From Alphaproteobacteria bacterium (GTDB lineage Bacteria > Pseudomonadota > Alphaproteobacteria > Micropepsales > Micropepsaceae), in NCBI GenBank assembly GCA_017983635.1, contig JAGOBA010000006.1, positions 145,416-209,415 of the forward strand: 64,000 nucleotides of DNA, read 5' to 3'. The translations under genes were made by a program, and so were the position numbers. This document shows, piece after piece, positions 36,469-46,950 of this stretch. Each line of letters begins with the position of its first letter. Positions within the stretch are counted from its first letter, which is position 1. The notes beneath the pieces were generated by a model. It was given only the letters and a program-made list of their open reading frames with translations, was not told where the DNA came from and ran no database searches.

Positions 36469-37199
36469 CGGGCGAGCCGGTTCGTCACATCTTCGATCAA
36501 GAGACGCTGCGCGCGCGTCTGCGCGATTACAACGTCGTCGTGTTCCAGATCGCGTCGAGCTTGGTGACGAGCGGCGTTCTGGCGCTGGCCGCGATCGTGT
36601 TGATCGACATTCTTTATGCCGAGCGGGATCAAACCGTTCTGCTGCTGCTGTGGCTAGCATCGTTCGTGTTTGCGGTCGTGGCGTTCGAGCGGCAACTCTA
36701 TCTGCCGCTGGCGACCCCGCGCGGCGGCGTGAGCGATGTGTGGCCGCTGATGCTGTTGGGGTTGGCCCAGTTCATGAGTTTCGCCTGCCTGTTGCAGCGC
36801 GCGTCGGGCGACGCGCCATGGCAGCTTTGGTATTTTTCCTGGGCGGCCTGTTCGATCATGGGTGCGGCAACCGTTTGGCAGGCGGCGCGGTTCGCCAGCC
36901 TCGATGACTATGCACCGGAGTCAAAGCCCGTCGGCCAGATCTTTGCAGCGTGGCTGCGCCAAGACTTGCGCGAGCTTACGGGAATGGTTGTCGTGAGCCT
37001 GGCGGTTTGTGTCGTGGTTGCCGTTGGCGTTCTGCCTGCGCCGGCACTGTTCTGGCTGACGGTTGGGGTCGCGCTGATGAACGTTGCAGCGAATTCTTTC
37101 TTGATACGGCGCGACGGCCGGCGGTTCTGGCAACTCTACGCCACTGTCTATGATATGCGCTCAACCCCTGAGACCGCGAAGATATCTGCTCAATCTTGA
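36465..37199 (+). CDS. multi-span membrane protein of unknown function
   Basis: 244 aa with about six hydrophobic segments in pairs (around residues 25-48, 58-75, 90-110, 120-140, 172-190, 195-213). The N-terminal cytoplasmic stretch [20 protein letters not shown] precedes them. No known transporter motif. The ATG overlaps the purT stop, so it is translated from the same message. Its last 10 bp overlap the convergent PhyH gene. Confidence 0.65.
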   Translation: MTGEPVRHIFDQETLRARLRDYNVVVFQIASSLVTSGVLALAAIVLIDILYAERDQTVLLLLWLASFVFAVVAFERQLYLPLATPRGGVSDVWPLMLLGLAQFMSFACLLQRASGDAPWQLWYFSWAACSIMGAATVWQAARFASLDDYAPESKPVGQIFAAWLRQDLRELTGMVVVSLAVCVVVAVGVLPAPALFWLTVGVALMNVAANSFLIRRDGRRFWQLYATVYDMRSTPETAKISAQS

Positions 37200-37963
37200 G
37201 TTGAGCGCTCGTGATGCCAGCGCAAGGGCTGCGGCAAGGCTTCTGCGCGCGCAAATTCAAGATGGATGACACGGCGGTGGCTCGGAGATCGTGCCGGCGA
37301 CGAGGCGTGCAGAAGTAGCGGCCGCATGAGAAGCGCTGAGCCCGACGGCGCCGTGCAGACTGCTTCGCCGCTTTTCTCTCTCGTCGCCTGAATGCGGTCG
37401 CGGGAGAGGCGGCCGAGGCGGTGACTGCCGGGAATAACGCGGAGCGGACCGTTATCGGCGTGGCTGTCGTCGAGGTGCAGGCGGATCGTCAGCATGCCGG
37501 CGAGCAGGGCGGCGGGTGGCTCGACATGCGGGACGCCTGCCTTTACCGACCACGGCCCCCAACCCTCCAAATCGTGGCGCTCCGCCACGGCAATCGTTAG
37601 GTCTTGGTGCCACAACACGGGCCAGTTGGCTTCGGGTATCTTGTCGAAGAAGAGGGCGCGGACGGGGATGGCGTCGGGCCCCACGATGGGTTCAATCAGA
37701 TCGCGCACAGCGCCGTCGGCGGCCAGTCTTCTCACCTCCGGCAGGGCGAGCAGGTTGCGGCCGCCGTAGGTGCTGCCCCGGCGCTGGATGCCATCCGTGC
37801 CGCCGCAGACGGCCGCTCGCAGGCGCTCGATTTCGTGGGTTGGTATGACGTTTGGGACGATGGCGAAGCCGTCCCGATCGATCGCCGCGCCCGCGTCCGG
37901 CTTGGTTTTGAGCACCTGAGTCCTTTCTGTCGAAGGGCCAAAGATTGTTCGGAAGTCTAGCAA
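37190..37963 (-). CDS. phytanoyl-CoA dioxygenase family protein (Fe/2-oxoglutarate)
   Basis: 257 aa. The iron facial triad can be traced: H119-Q-D121 in LWHQDLTIAV and the distal His219 in LLLHASSPA, with Arg230 for 2-oxoglutarate. NGPLRVIPGSHRLGRLS is the family hallmark. PhyH-type enzymes hydroxylate or halogenate diverse metabolites; the substrate is unknown. Single gene, convergent with the membrane protein by a 10-bp overlap. A GTG start at 37915 is possible. Confidence 0.82.
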   Translation of the reverse strand: MLDFRTIFGPSTERTQVLKTKPDAGAAIDRDGFAIVPNVIPTHEIERLRAAVCGGTDGIQRRGSTYGGRNLLALPEVRRLAADGAVRDLIEPIVGPDAIPVRALFFDKIPEANWPVLWHQDLTIAVAERHDLEGWGPWSVKAGVPHVEPPAALLAGMLTIRLHLDDSHADNGPLRVIPGSHRLGRLSRDRIQATREKSGEAVCTAPSGSALLMRPLLLHASSPARSPSHRRVIHLEFARAEALPQPLRWHHERSTQD

Positions 37964-38116
37964 AATCGTGTGGTTTGTCGTTGCCCCCTGGGGTGATTCG
38001 ATCTATTGATTCTCCAACAACGGTGCGGGTTTAGACTGTGACTTTCACGAGGTCTTAACGGCACCGTCTTATGGTGAACGCTGGCAAGCCAGGCTGGCGC
38101 GTGAGGCAAGACAAGT

Positions 38117-38245
38117 ATGCGTGCAGGTAGCACATCGAATGCGACCGCGGGGGCCTTGGCCCACGTCGCGCGTTCGTGCGCCTACGCGCCGTCTCACCTG
38201 TCTCTTCGGAACGACCTCGGACTACTTCTTCTTAGCTGCCCCTAG
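38117..38245 (+). CDS. candidate leuA leader peptide with Leu-codon run
   Basis: 42 codons from ATG 38117 to TAG 38243-38245. The last codons read Asp-Leu-Gly-Leu-Leu-Leu-Leu-Ser-Cys-Pro (CTC GGA CTA CTT CTT CTT AGC TGC CCC). The stop lies inside the left arm of a long-range stem, which is how a stalled ribosome would sense leucine. A GAGG site lies 10 nt before the ATG; a shorter internal start is possible. No other frame in this 400-bp gap is persuasive. Confidence 0.55.
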   Translation: MRAGSTSNATAGALAHVARSCAYAPSHLSLRNDLGLLLLSCP

Positions 38246-38299
38246 GCACGCAAACGGCCGCGATCGAAGCCCAACGGCGACGCGGACGGTGCTTAGGGG
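38239..38299 (+). promoter_or_regulatory. leuA leader stem (regulatory RNA candidate)
   Basis: CCCCTAGGCAC (38239-38249) pairs with GTGCTTAGGGG (38289-38299) over 11 bp with one G-U pair, and the stem can extend through GCT/AGC. The left arm covers the stop codon of the Leu-rich leader peptide. A small CCGCT/AGCGG hairpin (38333-38346) sits just before the leuA ribosome-binding site. No T-run is seen, so control may act on translation rather than termination. Confidence 0.45.
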
Positions 38300-38362
38300 A
38301 GCAAAGTAAAAGACCCGGGCGAGGATCCGAAACCGCTGTCCAGCGGGCTTAGAGAAGAGACA

Positions 38363-39919
38363 ATGCCTAGTTCGAACCGAGTGATAATTTTCGACACCAC
38401 ATTGCGCGACGGCGAGCAATCGCCGGGTGCTGCGATGAATCTCGAAGAGAAATTGAAGATCGCCGACATGCTCGAAGAGCTTGGCGTCGATGTCATCGAA
38501 GCGGGTTTTCCGATTTCGTCGAATGGCGATTTCGAGGCCGTGTACGAGATCGCCAAACGCGCGAAGAAGTCCGTGATCTGCGGGCTTGCGCGCGCCGGCG
38601 TGAAGGACATCGATCGTGCCGCCGAGGCGTTGAAGCCGGCGAAGCGCGCGCGCATTCACACGTTCATCTCCACCAGCCCGGTGCACATGAAGCACAAGCT
38701 GCAGATGGAGCCGCATCAGGTGCTTGAGGCGGTGGTCGGCAGCGTGACGCGGGCGCGCAACCACGTCGAGGACGTCGAGTGGTCGGCGGAAGACGCGACG
38801 CGCACGGAGTTCGATTTCCTCTGCCGCTGCGTCGAAGCCGCGATCAAGGCGGGTGCCACGACGATCAATATTCCGGACACCGTCGGCTACGCCATTCCGG
38901 CGGAATACGGCGCGTTGTTCCGGGCACTGATCAATAAGGTGCCAGGGGCGGAGAAGGTCAACTTCTCGACCCATTGCCATAACGATTTGGGACTGGCCGT
39001 TGCCAACTCGCTCGCCGGCGTTGCCGCCGGGGCGCGGCAGGTCGAGTGCACGATCAACGGGATCGGCGAGCGGGCCGGTAATGCCGCGCTTGAGGAAATC
39101 GTGATGGCGTTCAAGGTTCGCGCCGACATTCTGCCGTTTTCTTCCGGCATCGATAGCGCCTCGATCTCGCGCGCCTCGAAGATGGTGTCGAACGTTACAG
39201 GCTTTCCGATCCAGTACAACAAGGCCATCGTGGGTAAGAACGCCTTCGCGCACGAGTCGGGCATTCATCAGGACGGAATGCTGAAGAATACGCAGACCTA
39301 CGAGATCATGACGCCGGAGTCGGTGGGCGTCGCGAAGACGTCGCTGGTGCTGGGCAAGTTGTCGGGGCGGCACGCGTTCAAGGATAAGCTCGAGGCGATG
39401 GGCTACGAGATGGGCGGCAATGCGCTCGAGGAAGCGTTCAAGCGCTTCAAGGATCTGGCCGACAAGAAGAAGCACGTGTTCGACGAGGACATAGCGGCCT
39501 TGGTCGACGATGAAATCGCCCGCGGTCAGGACCGCATTCAGTTCGTGAACATGCGCGTCGTGGCCGGCACGTTCGGGCCGCAGAGCGCGGAGCTTGAATT
39601 GTCGGTCGACGGCACGACGCGGCTTGGCGTGGCGCGCGGCGACGGCCCGGTCGACGCGATCTTCAATGCGATCAAGGCGCTGTTTCCGCATGAGGCGCAG
39701 CTTGTGCTGTTCGAAGTGCATGCGGTGACGGAGGGTACGGACGCGCAGGCCGGCGTGACCGTGCGACTTGCGGAGGACGGCAAAAGCGTCACCGGGCGCT
39801 CATCCGATACCGACACGTTGGTGTCTGCGGCCAAGGCTTATGTACACGCGTTGAATAAGCTTCTCGTGAAGCGACAGAAAGCGGCGCCTGAGGCGCTGGT
39901 CGCGATGAGAGGCGTTTGA
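38363..39919 (+). CDS. leuA: 2-isopropylmalate synthase
   Basis: 518 aa. FDTTLRDGEQSPGAAMNLEEK carries the Mg-binding Asp and catalytic residues, and NFSTHCHNDLGLAVANSLAG gives the HXH metal ligands. GIGERAGNAALEE is a further hallmark. The C-terminal LeuA regulatory domain (about 390-505) binds leucine. It condenses 2-oxoisovalerate with acetyl-CoA, the committed step of leucine synthesis. AGAGAAGAG precedes the ATG. The 400-bp upstream gap holds a Leu-rich leader ORF and stem. Confidence 0.95.
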   Translation: MPSSNRVIIFDTTLRDGEQSPGAAMNLEEKLKIADMLEELGVDVIEAGFPISSNGDFEAVYEIAKRAKKSVICGLARAGVKDIDRAAEALKPAKRARIHTFISTSPVHMKHKLQMEPHQVLEAVVGSVTRARNHVEDVEWSAEDATRTEFDFLCRCVEAAIKAGATTINIPDTVGYAIPAEYGALFRALINKVPGAEKVNFSTHCHNDLGLAVANSLAGVAAGARQVECTINGIGERAGNAALEEIVMAFKVRADILPFSSGIDSASISRASKMVSNVTGFPIQYNKAIVGKNAFAHESGIHQDGMLKNTQTYEIMTPESVGVAKTSLVLGKLSGRHAFKDKLEAMGYEMGGNALEEAFKRFKDLADKKKHVFDEDIAALVDDEIARGQDRIQFVNMRVVAGTFGPQSAELELSVDGTTRLGVARGDGPVDAIFNAIKALFPHEAQLVLFEVHAVTEGTDAQAGVTVRLAEDGKSVTGRSSDTDTLVSAAKAYVHALNKLLVKRQKAAPEALVAMRGV

Positions 39920-39954
39920 GAGAGTCATAACAACAACCAGCGGCGGATGCTTGA

Positions 39955-41034
<1,080 letters not shown>

Positions 41035-41102
41035 TCTATTGTCGGGCTGGCGCGCAGATTCGGGGGAATGCGCGCCTTGGTTGATGAAGCAAGGATGACG
41101 AG

Positions 41103-42068
41103 TTGGCGATGGCGTGGGACCGCAGACGCCGCAGAGCCTCAGATTCAGGTCCGTTCGCGTTCATCGCGCAGAACTTGACGCTGGCTGCGCTCACGGTCGT
41201 GGCGCTTGGCGTTCTGATCGTCGCGCGGGCGCAAGATGGCTTGTTCGAGTCGACGCGCGAGGCGCTGAACGATGCCAGCGTTCCGGTCATGGAATTGTTC
41301 GCCGCGCCGTCGGCCGAGTTCAAGCGCTGGAGCGAGGGCGTCGGCTCGTTCTTCTCCGTGTACGAAGAGAACCAGCGCTTGCGCGAAGAGGTCGAGCGGC
41401 TGCAGGCGGCAAAGAGCCAGCTCGCCGATATGCAGCGCAAGGTGCAGCGCTACGAGCAGCTCTTGAAGGTGCCCTCAGATGCGTCGGTGACGTCCGTCGC
41501 CGCGCGCGTGATCGCGGACGCGACGGGGCCGTTCGTGCATACCGTTTTGATCAACGCCGGGCGCAACGACGGGGTGGCGAAGGGGCAAGCGGTCGTCGAC
41601 GAGCGCGGGCTCTTGGGCCGGGTGATCACGACGGGTAATCGTTCGGCACGGGTGTTGTTGCTGACCGATCTGAACAGTCGCGTGCCGGTGATGATCGAAG
41701 GCGCGAACCTGAAAGCGATTTTGGCGGGCGACAACTCGGGACAGCCGGTGCTGGAGTACTTGCCGCCGGGGTCGCGGATCACCGCCGGGGCGCGCGTGAT
41801 CACGACACCGGACGGCGGCGTGTTTCCGCCGGGCGTTGCGGTCGGCGTGGTCGCGAATGCGAAGGCGCCGCGCGTGGATCTCTTCACCGTCGAAGGGCGG
41901 GCGGACTTCGTGCGCGTGATGAAATACACGGCACCGGTCGACGTCGACAACGCGGCGCCGGAGCCGCTGCCGGGCACGATCGATCCGACGAAGCCGAAGA
42001 CCACGCCTGCGCCGACGGCGGCCCCTGCGGCGACCGCCGCGCCGGCGCGTCCCATCCCGGCGACTTGA
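41103..42068 (+). CDS. mreC: rod-shape-determining protein MreC
   Basis: 321 aa. A TTG start at 41103 has AAGGA 7 nt upstream; the ATG two codons later is the alternative. One membrane anchor (about residues 20-42), then a coiled coil (about 75-115, VYEENQRLREEVERLQAAKSQ), then the two-lobed beta MreC domain (AARVIADATGPFVHTVLINAG, GLLGRVI). A Pro/Ala/Thr-rich tail closes the protein. It links MreB to PBP2/RodA in the periplasm. Confidence 0.94.
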   Translation: MAMAWDRRRRRASDSGPFAFIAQNLTLAALTVVALGVLIVARAQDGLFESTREALNDASVPVMELFAAPSAEFKRWSEGVGSFFSVYEENQRLREEVERLQAAKSQLADMQRKVQRYEQLLKVPSDASVTSVAARVIADATGPFVHTVLINAGRNDGVAKGQAVVDERGLLGRVITTGNRSARVLLLTDLNSRVPVMIEGANLKAILAGDNSGQPVLEYLPPGSRITAGARVITTPDGGVFPPGVAVGVVANAKAPRVDLFTVEGRADFVRVMKYTAPVDVDNAAPEPLPGTIDPTKPKTTPAPTAAPAATAAPARPIPAT

Positions 42069-42071
42069 GCC

Positions 42072-42605
42072 ATGATCGAGTATCTGCAAGTCGCCGTCCT
42101 TTGGTTGTCGCGCCGGCTTTGGCTGTCGCTGCCGTTCTTGATGACGGCGGCAGCGATGGTGGTGACACTGGCGCCGATGAATTTGCTGGGCGGAAAGGTT
42201 CCAGCTCCTGACATTGCTCTCGCGGCGGTGTTCTTTTGGGCGATCTACGGCCCGGGGTTCTTGCCGCCGTGGGCTGTGTTCTTGTTGGGCCTGGGGCAGG
42301 ACTTCACCAGCGGGACGCCGATTGGGTTTTGGGCGCTGATCTATTTGCTCGCCTATGGGTTCACGCTCTCGCAGCGTGTGTTTTTCATCGGACGGACCTT
42401 GCGCGGCGTGTGGTTGGGCTTTGCGGTGGTTGCGTTCCTAACCGCGGCCGTGACGTGGTTTGCGGGTTCGATCGCCTATGCGCGCTGGCTGCCGGCGGGC
42501 GATATCTATCTTCAGGCGCTGATTTCTGTTGCCGTGTTTCCGCTGGTGTCGAAGGTGTTCACGCTGATGCGGCGGATGCTGACGACCGCGCGCGAAGCGA
42601 TATGA
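42072..42605 (+). CDS. mreD: rod-shape-determining membrane protein MreD
   Basis: 177 aa, five to six hydrophobic spans. The segments VPAPDIALAAVFFWAIYGPGFLPPW and FLLGLGQDFTSGTPIGFWALIYLL resemble MreD. It lies 3 bp after mreC and 13 bp before mrdA. It stabilises the MreC-PBP2-RodA complex in the inner membrane. Sequence conservation in MreD is low, so gene order weighs heavily in this call. Confidence 0.9.
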   Translation: MIEYLQVAVLWLSRRLWLSLPFLMTAAAMVVTLAPMNLLGGKVPAPDIALAAVFFWAIYGPGFLPPWAVFLLGLGQDFTSGTPIGFWALIYLLAYGFTLSQRVFFIGRTLRGVWLGFAVVAFLTAAVTWFAGSIAYARWLPAGDIYLQALISVAVFPLVSKVFTLMRRMLTTAREAI

Positions 42606-42618
42606 GGGGCCGCCGGTC

Positions 42619-44490
42619 ATGATGGACGGACGCGACAGTGTTCGGTACCGGGCGTTCACGCGACGCACCGCGATGCTGTCGGCGGGGACAGTTGGGATAT
42701 TCGCGCTGCTGACGGGGCGGATGTTTCAGCTTTCGGTCTTGCAGCGCGAGCAGTTTGCGATGTTGGCCGAGGACAACCGCGTCAACCTGCAGCTGATCGC
42801 ACCGCGGCGGGGCCGGGTGTACGACCGCACCGGCGTCGAGCTCGCGAACACGTCGCAGAACTTCCGCGTGTTGATCGTGCCGGAGCAGGCGAAGAACGTG
42901 CGCGCCGTTCTGGAGAAGCTTTCGCAGTTGATCCCGCTGTCGCCGCAACGCATTCAGCGCGTGCTGCGCGACGCTGCGCGCGGGAAGCCGTTCAACCCGG
43001 TGTTGGTCGCCGAGGGTCTTGAGTGGGCGGACTTTGCAAAGGTCAATATCAACCAACCCGATCTTCCGGGCGTCGAGCCGGATGTCGGCGAGTTGCGCGC
43101 TTATCCGTTCGGGCCGTGGCTAAGCCACGTGCTGGGCTATGTCGCCGGCGTGACGGACAAGGATATCGAGGAAGAGCCGGAGTTGCTGTCGCTGCCGGGC
43201 TTTCGCATCGGGCGCTCGGGCGTCGAGCGTGCGGCGGACAACGCACTGCGCGGCAAGCCCGGTGCGGCGCAGGTCGAAGTGAACGCTCATGGCCGCGTGA
43301 TCCGCGAACTGTCGCGGCGCGAAGGCATCGTCGGTCAAGACGTCGTGCTGTCGCTCGATATGGAAGTGCAGAAGCTGGCGCAGGAGCGTCTGGTCGGGCA
43401 GAGCGCGTCGGCGATCGTGATGGATGTGAACACGGGCGAGCTTATCTCCATTGTGTCGGCGCCGGGGTATGATCCGAGCGCGTTCACGACGACGGTGACG
43501 CCCGCGATTTGGAGGCAGCTCAACGAAGACGAGTTGAAGCCGCTTCTGAACAAGGCGATTACGGGGATGTATCCGCCGGGGTCAACGTACAAGCCGATCG
43601 TGGCGCTGGCGGCGCTGGCTTCGGGTGCGATGAGTCCGAAGCACCGCGTTCATTGCTCGGGCGCGACGGCGTTGGGCAATCACGTGTTCCACTGTTGGAA
43701 GCGCGGTGGGCACGGCTCGATGGACATGCATTCGGCGATCAAGAACTCGTGCGACGTCTATTTCTACGAATGCGCGCGGCGCACCGGGATCGAGGCGATC
43801 GCGGCGATGTCGCGCAAGTTCGGTTTGGGCCAGGTTTATGGGCTGGAAATTCCGGGCGAGAAGCCGGGGCTGGTGCCCGATCCAGCGTGGAAGCTGCGCG
43901 CGCGCAAAGACACGTGGCGCGACGGCGACACCTACAATGTGGGGATTGGGCAGGGCGCAATGCTGACAACGCCGCTGCAGCTCTGCGTGATGACGGCGCG
44001 GCTGGCGAACGGCGGCAAGGCGGTGACCCCGCATGTGATCCGATCGTTCAGCGGGCAGGAGCGGCCGCGTCCCGAGCCGGAAGATATGGGCCTCGATCCG
44101 GAGCATGTCGCGATCGTGCACGGCGGCATGGATGCGGTGACGAACCAGGGCGGAACGGCGGCGCGCTCGCGCATCGACGTTGAAGGGTTCGACATGGCGG
44201 GCAAGACCGGGACCGCGCAGGTACGCCGGCTCACGGCCGAACTGCGCGGGCGCAGCGCGGATTCGATTCCCTGGAAGTTCCGCGACCATGCGCTCTTCAT
44301 TGCGTTCGCGCCGGTGATCAAGCCGCGCTATGCGATCTCGGTCGTGGTCGAGCACGGCGGCGGCGGCTCGAAGATGGCGGCACCGATTGCGAAGGACATC
44401 ATGACGTTGGTGGCGCAGCGCGATCCGTCGGCGAAGAAGCTCTTCGTGCCGCCAGTGCGAATGGCGGCATCCATCGACGGCAAGGGCTAA
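42619..44490 (+). CDS. mrdA: penicillin-binding protein 2 (elongasome transpeptidase)
   Basis: 623 aa. One membrane anchor (about 18-38), a PBP dimerisation part (RRGRVYDRTGVELANT) and the transpeptidase domain. Active-site STYK has Ser322 and Lys325 (PPGSTYKP); NSCDVYF holds the second motif, and AGKTGTAQ the KTG triad. [19 protein letters not shown] is PBP2-typical. It crosslinks new wall with RodA. The two initial Met codons leave the exact start open. Confidence 0.95.
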   Translation: MMDGRDSVRYRAFTRRTAMLSAGTVGIFALLTGRMFQLSVLQREQFAMLAEDNRVNLQLIAPRRGRVYDRTGVELANTSQNFRVLIVPEQAKNVRAVLEKLSQLIPLSPQRIQRVLRDAARGKPFNPVLVAEGLEWADFAKVNINQPDLPGVEPDVGELRAYPFGPWLSHVLGYVAGVTDKDIEEEPELLSLPGFRIGRSGVERAADNALRGKPGAAQVEVNAHGRVIRELSRREGIVGQDVVLSLDMEVQKLAQERLVGQSASAIVMDVNTGELISIVSAPGYDPSAFTTTVTPAIWRQLNEDELKPLLNKAITGMYPPGSTYKPIVALAALASGAMSPKHRVHCSGATALGNHVFHCWKRGGHGSMDMHSAIKNSCDVYFYECARRTGIEAIAAMSRKFGLGQVYGLEIPGEKPGLVPDPAWKLRARKDTWRDGDTYNVGIGQGAMLTTPLQLCVMTARLANGGKAVTPHVIRSFSGQERPRPEPEDMGLDPEHVAIVHGGMDAVTNQGGTAARSRIDVEGFDMAGKTGTAQVRRLTAELRGRSADSIPWKFRDHALFIAFAPVIKPRYAISVVVEHGGGGSKMAAPIAKDIMTLVAQRDPSAKKLFVPPVRMAASIDGKG

Positions 44491-44496
44491 GGCGCG

Positions 44497-45654
44497 ATGC
44501 CGCTCAACGAGCAGTTTGGATCGACGGGCCGCGAGCTTCGGCTTATGGGCAAGCTGCGCACGCTCGACTGGACGCTGGTGACTTTGATCTCCGCGGTTTG
44601 CGGGATCGGTTTTGCGCTGCTCTATTCGGTCGCGGGCGGCAGCTTCGAACCTTGGGCGGACCGCCAGATCTTGCGCTTTGCGGTCGGCATCGTGGTGATG
44701 CTGGCGATTGCCAGTATCGACATCAGGTGGTGGTTTCAGCTCGCCTATCCGATCTACGGCGTGACGTTCTTGCTTCTGATCGCGGTCGAGTTTGTCGGAC
44801 GCGTCGGCAAGGGAGCAGAGCGGTGGATCGACATCGGACCGCTACAGTTGCAGCCGTCGGAGCTCATGAAGATCGCCGTGATCTTGGCGCTGTCGCGGTT
44901 TCTGCACGGCGTGCTGCTTGAGGATGTGTCGCGGCCGACGCGGTTGATTCCGGCGTTGCTGTTGATTGCGCTTCCGGCGGGGTTGGTCTTGCTGCAACCC
45001 AATCTTGGGACGGCGACGATCATCATCGCGGGCGGGTGCGGGCTGATCTTTCTGGCGGGGTTGAGCTGGAAGATCATTTTGCCGGTGGTGGCGCTGATCG
45101 CGGTTGCGGTGCCGGTCGGGTGGGAGTTCGCGCTGAAGGACTACCAGAAGCAGCGCGTTTATACATTCCTCGATCCGGAGTCGGACCCGCTGGGCGCCGG
45201 CTACAACATCACGCAGTCGAAGATCGCGCTGGGGTCGGGCGGTATTTTCGGCAAAGGGTTCGGCGAGGGGACGCAGAGCCGGTTGAATTTCTTGCCGGAG
45301 AAGCAGACCGATTTCATCTTCACGGTACTTGGGGAAGAGTTCGGGCTGTTCGGGCTTTTGATCCTGATGGGGCTTTATACCGCGATCTTGGGGCGCGGGG
45401 TTGCGATCGCGATGGACGCGCGAAGTCAGTTCGGTCGGCTCGTCGCGATGGGGATCTGTTTGAACTTCCTGCTCTACATCCTGATCAACACGTCGATGTC
45501 GATGGGGTTGATCCCGGTGGTTGGCATCCCGTTGCCGCTGGTCAGCTATGGCGGGACGGCGTTGCTCACGGTGCTGTTCGGGTTCGGGCTGCTGCTCAGC
45601 GTGCAGGTGCACCGGGGGATCGATATCCCGAGGTCAGCGGCGGCGTTGTGGTGA
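44497..45654 (+). CDS. rodA: peptidoglycan glycosyltransferase RodA (SEDS family)
   Basis: 385 aa, about 10 membrane spans. SEDS hallmarks: WIDIGPLQLQPSELMKIAVILALSRFL, ESDPLGAGYNITQSKIALGSGG with the catalytic Asp, FLPEKQTDFIFTVLGEE, and VVGIPLPLVSYGGTALLT. It polymerises lipid II glycans with PBP2 as partner. It starts 6 bp after mrdA and closes the operon before a long inverted-repeat element. Confidence 0.95.
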   Translation: MPLNEQFGSTGRELRLMGKLRTLDWTLVTLISAVCGIGFALLYSVAGGSFEPWADRQILRFAVGIVVMLAIASIDIRWWFQLAYPIYGVTFLLLIAVEFVGRVGKGAERWIDIGPLQLQPSELMKIAVILALSRFLHGVLLEDVSRPTRLIPALLLIALPAGLVLLQPNLGTATIIIAGGCGLIFLAGLSWKIILPVVALIAVAVPVGWEFALKDYQKQRVYTFLDPESDPLGAGYNITQSKIALGSGGIFGKGFGEGTQSRLNFLPEKQTDFIFTVLGEEFGLFGLLILMGLYTAILGRGVAIAMDARSQFGRLVAMGICLNFLLYILINTSMSMGLIPVVGIPLPLVSYGGTALLTVLFGFGLLLSVQVHRGIDIPRSAAALW

Positions 45655-45668
45655 GTCAGAAAGAAAGA

Positions 45669-45912
45669 CTCCACCACAAAGGCGCGAAGGTGCTCGAAGG
45701 TTCACGAAGCAGGAAAAAATATCTCACACAATGAAACAATGACACAATGAGTGCCACTCGCGCGCGTTAGCGCGCAATCGAAGTTTGATTGGCGCTTCGC
45801 GCCGAAGGTTCGATCCCATTGTTTCATTGTTTCATTGTGTGAATCATTCTTCTTTGTGAACCGTCGAGCACCTTCGGGTCTTTGTGGCGAAATCTATCTG
45901 AATCTCCACCAC
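45669..45912. repeat. 240-bp nested inverted-repeat element (MITE-like)
   Basis: Outer arms (about 45671-45702 and 45853-45886) match 29 of 32 bp in inverted orientation, around GAAGGTGCTCGAAGGTTCAC. Inner arms TCACACAATGAAACAATGA (45724-45742) and its exact complement (45824-45842) are 19 bp. The direct repeat CTCCACCAC flanks the unit (45669-45677, 45904-45912), resembling a 9-bp target duplication. It lies between convergent rodA and the DUF4349 gene and contains no ORF of note. Confidence 0.65.
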
Positions 45913-45919
45913 CCCCAAC

Positions 45920-46828
45920 CTATTTCGGTGAGCGGCGGAGGCGGCGCCAGAGCCAGCGGGTGGCGAAGAAGCCGATGAGGAAGACCGGTATCCACGGGAC
46001 GATGCCCACGATGAGCGCGAGTGCGGCGGCGCCGCTGGCCGCCATGACGCGCAGCGAGTTTTGCCAGACGTCGCGCACGGGTTGTAAGGCGTCGCTCGCG
46101 GTCGATTGCGCTTCGAACGAGATCGAGAGGTTTTCCTTGGCGATGCGTTCGGCGAGGTCGCGTTGTTGCGCTTCGATTTGTTCGATCGAGGCTTGGGTCT
46201 GCGAAATTTCGCCTTCGATCTTGATCAGGTCTTCGGTTTTGCCGCCGCGTTTCGACAGCTCCATCATGCGGTCGCGATAGTTCTTGAGCTGCGCGAGGCG
46301 GCTGTCGAGGTCCTGCACCTGGCTGGTCACGTTTTGGGCGGCGGTCGAGCGGGCTTTGACGACGACGTCGTCTTTGTTTTCGTCCGGCAGCAGTTCGGTC
46401 AGGCTGCGTTCGAAGACCTCGACGCTGTCGTGCGGCAGCGCGACGGAGAGGTTGGCGACCGGGAGCGGCGCATCCGGCGCGCCGAGCAATTGGAACGACG
46501 CCGACATGACTTTGCACTTCAAGGCTGCGTCGTTCAAGCATTTGTTGCGCGCGCGTTCGAAGCGCAAGCGGATGAAGTCGCTCGCCATCGAAACGGTCAT
46601 GTTGTGGTCGTAGACGTAGGACTCGCCGGATTGCCTCTTCAGCGTGCCGTCGTTGCCGCCGATGACGCCACGGCGCATAGTTGTCGCGTCGAGCGCGACC
46701 GGGGCCGCGTCGGTCGGCGCGGCGGCGTAGCCGTAGCTGACGCCACTCTCCTTTGCTTGTTCCTCGCTCTGGCCGCAGGCGGTGAGGGCGATGGTGCAGA
46801 GGAGCAGGGCGATGGCGGCGCGTGACAT
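45920..46828 (-). CDS. DUF4349 lipoprotein with C-terminal membrane segment
   Basis: 302 aa from ATG 46828 (MSRAAIALLLCTIALTACGQ); GGGAGA lies upstream. The lipobox LTAC gives a lipidated Cys18. A periplasmic DUF4349 domain contains coiled-coil segments (TSQVQDLDSRLAQLKNYRDRMMEL, about residues 165-190, and EIEGEISQTQASIEQIEAQQRDL-like). A last membrane span (about 262-290, ALALIVGIVPWIPVFLIGFFATRWLW) ends in a basic tail. Function unknown. Confidence 0.8.
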   Translation of the reverse strand: MSRAAIALLLCTIALTACGQSEEQAKESGVSYGYAAAPTDAAPVALDATTMRRGVIGGNDGTLKRQSGESYVYDHNMTVSMASDFIRLRFERARNKCLNDAALKCKVMSASFQLLGAPDAPLPVANLSVALPHDSVEVFERSLTELLPDENKDDVVVKARSTAAQNVTSQVQDLDSRLAQLKNYRDRMMELSKRGGKTEDLIKIEGEISQTQASIEQIEAQQRDLAERIAKENLSISFEAQSTASDALQPVRDVWQNSLRVMAASGAAALALIVGIVPWIPVFLIGFFATRWLWRRLRRSPK

Positions 46829-46950
46829 GTTGGTTCTCCCGGGGGCGTGCTGTACCGCCACTATGACCGCAATTGTGGCGGAGGCTGGACAAACGTGTGG
46901 CGGTGGGCGACACGTGGCGCCGTGTCGCAACAAGCCAAGGCTAACTGACC

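Noticed and set aside
45806..45820. AGGTTCGATCCC resembles the tRNA-Lys T arm
   Set aside because: Only 12 bp match and the copy lies in the middle of the inverted-repeat element, upstream of the tRNA. An attachment-site copy should match to the CCA end.
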